Positions 47,887 to 57,883 of a stretch of DNA of 64,000 bases are shown in pieces. The number at the start of each line of letters is the position of its first letter. Within the stretch, counting starts at the first letter, position 1. The translations under genes and the position numbers were made by a program. This DNA comes from Anodontia alba. Taxonomy: Eukaryota > Mollusca > Bivalvia > Lucinida > Lucinidae. The stretch spans positions 40,644,264 to 40,708,263 of the forward strand of contig OZ024823.1 of NCBI GenBank assembly GCA_964016985.1, in the 5' to 3' direction. The notes beneath the pieces were generated by a model. The model had not been told where the DNA came from and ran no database searches. It saw only the letters and a program-made list of their open reading frames with translations.

Positions 47887-50800
47887 TCCTGACTCATATC
47901 CAGAGTCAGTCCCATATCAAAGACCAGTTCACACATCTGGAGCTGATCCCATTTCAAAACAGGGCTGCTGAGTTTTTGCCCTCAGCAGAGGCCAGTTTAG
48001 ATCACAGACTTTTCTCCCATAAATGAGACGTATTCACTAATGGTGTTCCCAAGCACTGGAGGTGTTTTTTCCTCTATTAACAACAGTACAGTTCATGAAT
48101 TAAAAAAAAAAAAAAAAAAAAAAGATGCAATAAATGGCCTAAGCTTTTTAATGTTTAATTCTGTACTTTTTTGGGCTTAATTTTGCTTTTTATGCAATTG
48201 TATCTTAAACTACATAATAGAATGGCAAACAGTGTAGACCTGATCAGACTGCTCCTTTTATCATGACTCTTTGAACTGGTCTGTTTCCAAAAGTAGGGTG
48301 TCTGGTGAGTTTTTATTACTCTATGTGTTATAGAAATTCCTTGCCAGTTACTGTTTTTGGGGGTTTTCAGACTAAAATGGGTTAAAGTTCTGTAATCTGA
48401 CTTGTCGTTAGCACAATCATTACTAAAACTGATCTTTAAAGACATGTTCTACATAAATTACAAAACTTATGGCTTGTAGAAACTAAATAGCAAATGACAT
48501 AAACCATGATAAGGTGATAGCTATGGTGATAATTTTCAAGGTGATACATGGTTATATTTGCACCAAACATATCTAATGGGAGCCAGCCTCATTGGCTCAG
48601 TGGGATGCATATCCGACTGGTGATCAGGAAGTTGCGGATTTGAACCCCACCGGGTCGGCAACATTCTTTTTTGGACAGTCATTCTCTCCCTTTCGCTGAT
48701 TTAAGAAGGGCAGTTGTCAGTTTCTGGTGAAAGAATGTGCACAAGTACTGGTTAACATCTTAGACAACTAAGCCTTCCCAGGAAAAGGAGTGGTTAGGTA
48801 AACTGACTGCTCGAAATGACCCTTATTGGTTGACTAAGCCGTAAAACCTCAATACAAACAAACAAAATAAACCCTGATAAGGTGATAGCTGTGGTGACCA
48901 TTTTTAAGGTGATACCTAATTATATTTGCACCAAACATATCTTGAAGGTACTAATTAGAATTGCCTTACAGAGGCAATTCTAATTACCCACAAGATATGT
49001 TCTTACAGAGGCAATTCTAATGAGTACCCACAAGATATCTTCTTGTGCAAAAATATCAAAATCACCTTCTAAAAGTGCATGTTATCTGGAGGGATGTTCA
49101 GGTATGTTTTGTCTCTTTCCAGGTATCCCAGTGGGTGACCCTAAGTCTGAACCAGAGATTTTTTTCTTTGACGTGGTGTCACAGGCCAATACCTTGTTCC
49201 ATTTGTTTGAGAAACAGTTCATGGACACTGCTGTGCCACTTTTCATGTAAGTTTGAATTACCTATGTCTTCTCTACAGAAAGTAGACCTAGGCCAGCCTG
49301 TGGATCAGTTTCCTCCAGAGCTCTAGACAAGCTTTTTTTATTAACTAAAAAGTTTTTATGCTTCTCTTATTTCACTGTGGAAACATAAACATTGTGGGTA
49401 GTCTTTAGAAGTACCTTGCCTTGTTGTGGTACCCTAATGAGTACCCACAATATGTTTTCATGGAGAAAGAGAGAAACTTTTATCTAGATTCTACTCTTAT
49501 CTAGAGCTGTGCTCCTGTAGCTGTGTGTGATCTGCACTGTTCACCTATAAAATTAAGGCAGTGAACATAGCCTGGTATATTTTTTTTTTCTTTTTAGCAA
49601 ACAAGAAAGAAAAAAACATTATGTCAATATTTTTGGAATTGCCTTGGTGGGTTGCTTTAAACAATTAGCACTCTTGATAACATTTCCGGCAACAGGTTTT
49701 GACATTTCTTGCAAATTAGCTGCAATGGAGACAATTTGCATGAAATGTCAAATCCTGTTTTCAGGTAAAAATCAGAAAACTATCCTCAATTTGTCTTCGG
49801 CTGAATTAGCTTTCTGCTTATACCCAGGAGACTTTTTGTTGCACTCAATTGCATAAAAGTTGAGTGTGTGTATGTGTGTGTGTGGTTGTGGGGGGGTGGG
49901 TGGGGGGGGGGAGTGGGGGGGAAGCATATTGCTTTTGTTTTGTTTGTTCAATTTTTTTGTTTGTTAATCTGGGCCCAGTTGTTAAAAGCATCATTAGCTT
50001 AATGAGCACATTAGTGTTCAAAATATTAACTGTTCTAGTAAGCACGATATCTAATTCACAGGTATTTTTGCTGAAAACAAAGGCTTCTTACTTTATTTTT
50101 TCAGCAAAAATATTAGCATATATGCCATATTTAATGATCAAAGTTTTAACGATACGTTAACCAACAACTTTGTTAGTTTTTAGCAATTGGGCCCTATTTG
50201 TTATTTTGCTTGTGTACAAGATATCTCAGAAAGCATTTGAACTAGGGCTTTGAGATTTGACAGACTTATTGGGTCTGAGGAGTTGTTCGCCTGATTAACT
50301 TTTGACAAAAAAAAAAAAATACAAGGTGGATTAATTTTATAAGAGTTATGCCCCTTTTCAAGTTTGGCATTTGTAAAGACAAGTTAGGGCAAAGTGCTTT
50401 ACCATGAAGCATTTCTAGTTATATTTATTTTGACACAGAAATATGTTAAGAAACTGTCTTCGTATAAATGAGAAATGCATTGTTGATGGTAATACTGGAA
50501 TAATTTTCTCCAGTTCTCTAGAGAAACATGTTTTTTGTGGTTTCTCATTAGAGGTGCCTCAGTTAGGTTCTTCTAAGAAGTACCCACAACATATATTTTA
50601 TGAAGAAATAAGAAAACTAATCCTAGAATTATCACCAAATACTCATCATTTACAATCATGCGTTCATTCTTTCAGGTCTACACCATTGTATGTTAATTGT
50701 CTGCACAAGAAAAGAAACCTGAGAGAGGTCTTGGAAACCAAAATTGACACTGGACTTGACAGGTACAGTACAGTCCCTTTATAACACTATGATTAGGGTC

Positions 50801-53800
50801 CATTGAAAAGCAAAGTGTTAAAGAGTCAAAACTGTGTTAAGCAAGCAGGGCTCAGTTGTTCAAAACTTACGGAAGTTGTTAGCTAATGTGAGGTTAAAAT
50901 TTCTATCTTGAAATATGGTAAAATCATTGGTATCTTTTGCTGGAAAAAGTATAGGTAGCTTTAGCATTTCAAAAGCTACTCACATTTTTGCTACAAAAAA
51001 TATCAATGTATTTGAAAATACCATAGCTACAACAGTTAACAAGTTTGTCATTAACAAGCTCATTAAGCTAACAATGCTTTGAACAACTGGGCCCAGGCTT
51101 CTACATTGTTTGATCAGACATGTCTTTCTGAGGGTAAATTTTAAATTTTTCACTAAAATGTGCATAAGGTACTCATAATGATTTTGACAAGTTAAAGTGA
51201 TTCTAATCAGTACCCAAAACATGTTTTAGTATAAAATTTTAGACTAAACAAACAAAAAAGAAATTATAAAGTACCGGTAATTACAGAAAAGATTACATTA
51301 TTTTATCTGGAGTTGTACGTACCTTTAGCCCTGATAAAGCTGAGTCAAGATATGTGATAATGAAGCATATCAAACCTCCAGATAAGACACTGTTTTTAAC
51401 CAAGAAGTACTAATATTTTTCTTATTTCTCCATGAAAACATATATTGTGATACTCGTGGAAGTGCTTCAATAAGACACTTCCAATGAGTACCCCTAAACA
51501 TGTTTATACTGAGGAATAAAAAGAAAATTATGTGAAGACTTTATCTGGCAATATGCCGTATATTGTGTGCCCAGTCATTGCCAGTTAAGACTCGGCTTTC
51601 CTTGCATACAGGCACAGTCTGATCAGAATATTCACTGTGTGCTCTGTGGAAAGTCAAGGGTGCAAGGTGTATTCAGGTGGACAGTAAAAACTGATCAGAT
51701 TATCAGGGCCCAGTTGTTCAAAACTTAACATAGTTGTTAGCTAATGTGTAGTTAAAATATCAGTCTTGAAATATGGCAAAGACGTGCATATGGCAAATAC
51801 ATGAAATATAGAATACATGTGTATAGCAAATACACTGCAGCGCCGTTATAACGCGGTCGTCGGGAGCCATGAACACTGACCGCGTTATACGTGGTCCGCG
51901 TTATACGTGGTCCGCGTAATACGGAACATGACAACCACACGCACCACTGCAGTTTCCTCCAGTTATTATGGGATATTACACATTGCATGTATGACTTTTA
52001 TTTTATGTTATTGTATGTTCCTTTTTTATTTATTTATTTTTTTAATTATTTATTTATTTTTTTTTTATTGTTGAAACTTTGTGCATGTACCTTGCCTGAT
52101 TTCCGTTTTATTCTTTTAATCCAGTAAATAATAAATTTTTTAAGCTTAAATTGTTTTGTTTTCTTTTATGATCATTCAAGGGAACTAACTGCAACAGTCT
52201 TGCATTATGAATAACTGTGTAATAAACAACCTGTCCTTTACCGGAAATTGCCTTGAGCATGTGCACAGTTGATCTGCGTGTCAAAAAAATAACCTTTGTT
52301 GCTCCCTGGAAAAATTCAGCAGATGACAAATTGATGATATTTTTCTTTTTCTTTCTTTCTTTTTTTTTCCCATACAACAACGTTTGTCATGCAAATTTTC
52401 TCAAGTTTGAATGCAGTGTCAAAATCTTGCAGCCTGAGGATATAAGAAAAAAATATTTCAGAAGGTGGTCTGCTAATTATATGCACAAAGCATGCTAAGG
52501 GTTTAGCAACAGGTGCAGAAAAAATCAATACCAACTGTTGCTCAGATGTTTAGTAACATGATAAAAGGGACAGGCTTACCTGCTTGGTCAGTTTTTATTG
52601 CTGCTGTTGATTTCTTTCACAATAAAAAAATCTAATCTCAGATTTTTTTTTTTTTTTATAAAGAGCACTGACCAGTCTTAGTTTCATGTTTGTCCAGAAA
52701 GTACATCTCGTTTCCCAGCAGTCTATTTCCGTTAACCTAGGGTAGCAGTACTTTTTAACTAAAAAAAAAGACACCTTATCTGGTGCTTTAAGCTATCTCA
52801 GTGTATTCACACTTGACCCGTTTCTTTGATCTATTTGGACATGCCGACTGTCATAGCTCCAGATAAGAGGGTCTATCCACAGCTCCAGACTAGAGGGGTC
52901 TCCACATATTAAATTTCTTATTTCTCCACGTAAACGTAGGTTGTGGATACTCATTGGAAGCGCCTCGCTGAGGCCCTTCCAGAGAGTACCCAAAACCTAC
53001 AATTTCATGGAGAAATAAGGAAAAATAACAGTCTTCTTTAATTAAAAAAAGAAAAAAAAATTCACCTAATCTGGAGCTATGGACTGTGGCAGTGCATTCA
53101 CACGTCACACAAACGGATTAATTATCAGACTACTATTACTGCAAAGAGGACAATGAAGTGTTGATTTATGACTGTGTTAGGATAATTATGTAATTAATTT
53201 GTGTTGCGTAAGTTACTCTTATTATTTCTTTTATTTCACTTATAATACATGAAAATTATCGTTGAGGGCTGTGCCAATTACCGTAGTATGGCTTTTAAAT
53301 GGTGCGCGGACGTGATCTGAAATAGCCTAAAGACAAAAACTGATGGAAAGTTTGGTAAAAAAGAATGAGTAAATCAGCGAGTATATGGTCACGGCTGGCG
53401 ATTTTTAGACTGCCGCGTTCCGCGGAAAAAGGGCAACACTTTCAAACTGGTGGGGAAAAAAAACGGGAGCCAAGGCCCAGCCGCGTTATAACGGTTTCCG
53501 CGTTATAAGCGATCGCGTTATAACGGCGCTGCAGTGTACATTGATATTTTGCAGCAAAATGCAAAAGCTACTCACATTTTTGCAGCAAAAATATCAATGT
53601 ATTTGAAAATACCTAAGCAATAAAAGTTAACAAGTTTGTCATTAACAAGCTTGTTAAGCTAAGGATGCTTTGAACATCTGAGCCAAGACCGCTGTGGTTT
53701 GAATCTTGCTTAGGTCACATGTGGGACAGCCAAGTTCTGCTTACGGATGGTCAGGTGGTTTTTCCCCTGGCTCTCCAGTTTTTGCCCACCATTGATGAAC

Positions 53801-56800
53801 GATTGGCTCGAACGATCGGCTCAATATAAGTGAAATATTCTTGAAAGGGCCGTAAAACCCAAATAAAAAACAAAAAAACTGAGCCCAGATGTACAGGTGA
53901 TCTGAATTTTAGTTGGGATTGCATTGTGGCTAAATAAGTTAATTTCTGGGATATAATTTCTGTTTGTATTACAGAGTTATCCATGCCATTTGTAACTGGG
54001 TAAAGATTATTCTGGCTACAGAACAGAAGAAAACGGACTTCAAACCAGAAGATGATTCAGCCCTAGCGCTCATGGGAACATCTGTAAGTACAATACAGTG
54101 CAACCTCTTGTAAACACCCATCTTGTCTAGGCATTAAGCCATTGTAGACTGAATTAACTCCCCTACACTATATACATTGGAAGATTCTAATTTCAATTTT
54201 AGGTATGTCAGGCTACGTGGTTTAGATATTCCTAGAGAAAAATGGGTGAAATATTAGCAACCAGTGGAGACCCTGATCAGATGCTGCAGAATATCTGATC
54301 TGGGTCTCCACTGGTTGCCAATATTCTGCAGTCTGATCTGGGTCTGCACTGTTTGCCAGTTACCCTTTTAGGGGTCTTCAGAATACAGTGGGTTAATGGG
54401 CTGGATTTAATTGGTAGATTATCTGCAGTTTTGTACAAGGAAGATAACTTTTGTGACTTCCTGTTTGCTCTGTTGCACACAAAACCCCTTCTTAAAAGGG
54501 GTCTACACTTTTAGAGTAGATCCCTTTCCAGAAGGGAAGCAAAAAGAATTTTGACAAAAAGTCGCTGTAATAATCTGGTTTTCATTATAAAAAAAAAACA
54601 AAAAACAAAAACAAATGACAGAAAGTAAAGAGCTCTAATTATTTCAGGCAAATTCCAAAGTTGTCAAGTTTATAACTCACCAGCATCATCTAATCCGAGA
54701 CAGTTTGGATGGAAAGAATGTGGAGGGAGTTTTATTAGAACTGGGAACAAGGCTACACCGAATACTTTATGACCATCTTTATCAATTCCAGTATAATTCT
54801 CTTGGTAAGTTTGAGTTACTTAATTGTATTTTTCTGCATCATGAAAAAATTCTCCATGACCATCTTTGTCATTTCCAGTATAGGTTTGAGTAAGATGTTG
54901 CTATTTCATGGAAAAATCTAAATGCTGAAGGCCAGAGCAATGTGCACATCCAGTCAGTCTGATGCAGACATAAAATTGAAAATTTTGGGAGTTTGTATTC
55001 AAAAAAAAGTTTTTTGCTAGGACTGTTCAGGAGCAAAGGCTGGTCTGGGCCTTTACTGATTGCTGAATGATATGTATATCCAGTGGAGATTGAGATTAGC
55101 CTGTTCATAATTGATACAATAAGGTGATAATGGAAAGCTGTGTGCAGTGAAGTGCTGTACAGTCAGGAACTAAATGAAGGTTTTGTGGGCTTTAAACCCT
55201 GGATCTTATGATCTGAAGTTAGGAATGTGGATGTTCCAACATGTCTCTGGTTTTATATTAATATTTTGGTAAAAAAAAATAAGATATGTCTTGTTTTATT
55301 TTTACCTACCATTTGCAGAGGGAGCGTTTATTGGAAGGCACTTATACTAAACCCTTATGATGCTGAACCCGGATATGCCCTGCCTTTGCAAACAGTGTAG
55401 ATCCAGATCAGTTGGCTTCTGTAGAAGCCAACTGATATGGATCTGCACTGTTTGCCATTCAGTATTTGAATTTGTATCAACAACCCTGATTAAGTAAACC
55501 AATTGGCTGAAAATGAGAAGTGGGTGTGGCATCTTAATTTATTTAGCATGACAAGGGTTAAAGATAATATGTTCATAAAGGGCTACTGACTCTCAGAGTT
55601 CTTAGGTTAGTAGCTTTCTTAGCTCATTTTAGACTGAATAAATTCCCCTTCACATGATATATTGGAAGAGTAAAATTTCAATTTTAGGTGATGTAGATAT
55701 TCCTAGAGAAAAACGGCTAAACTGTTCGTTGGACTTAACATAAAGCCCTAACATAAAGCCCTGCAGGCTTTATTCAGTTTATGAGTGATATGCAAGAGTT
55801 TACACATCAATAAAATCCACAAAAATAAAATTCATTCCTATAATGACTGCAGAACATAGAAACTTTTTATCTCCAAAACATCTGGAGTCCTGTGTTTATA
55901 AAGTGTATGTTTAACCCATAAAGTGCCATTCTAGCATTTTTTTTTTTTTTTTTTTTCCAAGAAAAGAAGGCTTGACACTTTGCATTAATCATGTGCCTTA
56001 TTTTCTTGGGGGAAAAAAAAAAGCTTAGAATGCTGCAGCTGCTGTTGTGATTGGCACAGTAAGGATAAAAATGATATACACATGTTATATTTTATTCAGG
56101 TGCCATGTTAGTGATCTGTGATGTAAATGAATACCGAAAATGTGTGAAGGAGTTTAATGTACAACTAGTCACCCAGCTTTTTGAGAGACTTCATGCTTTG
56201 TGCAACCTGCTGGGTGTTGTACCAGAGAATTTGAAAGAAGTCTGTGGTGGGGAACAGTTGGTGAGTTATTGTTGTTGTACAAAATATTTATGATTCTAGA
56301 CAATGCAGCTTTCTTCAAGCAAAAGCTGTTGATATACTCTTTATTTCTCCACAAAATTATACGCCACAGATCATCATTTGAAGGAGGCACTTCTGATGAG
56401 TACCCACAACATGTTTTTATACGCCCGTTTGAAAAACGGGACGTATTATGTTAAGGGGTATGGCGTCTGTCCGTCTGTCCATCAGTCCGTAAACTTTTTC
56501 GTTTCCGGCTAACTCCTCCTACAGTTAACATCCAATCAAGCTGAAACTTGGTATATAGTTAGACCATGATGTGGCACAGTGCATATTGTTTCGGGGTTGC
56601 AGTCCACCAAAAGTTTGCAGAGTTATGCCCCTTAGAAAATTTCTGTAAACTTTTCATTTCCGGTTAACTCCTCCTACATTTTATATCCGATCAAGCTGAG
56701 ACTTCATATATAGTTAGACCATGATGTGGAGCAGCGCATATTATTTCGAGGTTACAGTCCACGAAATATTAGCAGAGTTATGCCCCTTTGAAAATTTCAG

Positions 56801-57850
56801 TAGACTTTTTGTTTCCGGCTAACTCCTCTTAGAGTTTACATCCGATCAAGCTGAAACTTGGTATATAGTTAGACCATGATGTGGCACAGCGCATATTGTT
56901 TCAAGTTTACAATCCACCAAATATTAGCAGAGTTATGCCCCTTAGAAAATTTCTGTAAACTTTTCATTTCCGGTTAACTCCTCCTACATTTTACATCCGA
57001 TCAAGCTGAAACTTCATATATAGTTAGACCATGATGTGGAGCAGCGCATATTGTTTTGAGGTTACAGTCCACGAAATATTAGCAGAGTTATGCCACTTTG
57101 AAAATTTCAGTAGACTTTTTGTTTCCGGCTAACTCCTCCTACAGTTTACATCCGATCAAGCTGAAACTTGATTTGTAGTTAGACCATGATGTGGAGCAGC
57201 GCATATTATTTCAAGGTTACAGTCCACCAAATATTAGCAGAGTTATACCCCTTTGAAAATTTCTATTAAATTTTCGTTCCTGGCTAAATCCTCCTACAGT
57301 TTACATCCGATCAAGCTGAAACTTCATGTGCAGTTAGACCATGATGTAGAGCAGCGCATATTATTTCGAAGTTACAGTCCACCAAATATTAGCAGAGTTG
57401 TGCCCCTTTGAAAATTTCAGTAAACTTTTCGTTTCCGGCTAAATCCTCCTAGTATTAATCCTATCAAGCTGAAACTTGATTTGTAGTTAGACAATGATGT
57501 GGAGCAGTGTGTATTGTTTCAGGTTTACTGTCCACCAAATATTAGCAAAGTTAAACCCCTTTGAAAATTTCTATTAATTTTTTTGTTTTCGGCTAAATTC
57601 TCCTACAGTTTACATCCGATCAAGCTGAAACTTCATAAATAGTTACACAATGATGTGGAGCAGCACATATTATTTCGAGGTTACAGTGCACCAAATATTA
57701 GCAGATTTATGCCCCTTTGAAAGTTTTTGTAAACTTTTCGCAGCATGTTTTTTAGAGGTAATAGTGTGCAAATTTTATTATATAATAGGTATATTTTTGG
57801 TATATTTTTTGCAAATAACTAAAGTTTTGGTCATATGGGCAAGATATTGA

Positions 57851-57883
<33 letters not shown>

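Larger units (their letters stand above)
51705..53687. mobile_element. Family D MITE split by a pogo-like element
   Basis: The left part GGGCCCAGTTGTTCAAAACT begins at 51707. The right part resumes after 53536 with GCAAAAGCTACTCACATTTT and ends GCTTTGAACATCTGAGCC near 53682. Confidence 0.8.
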
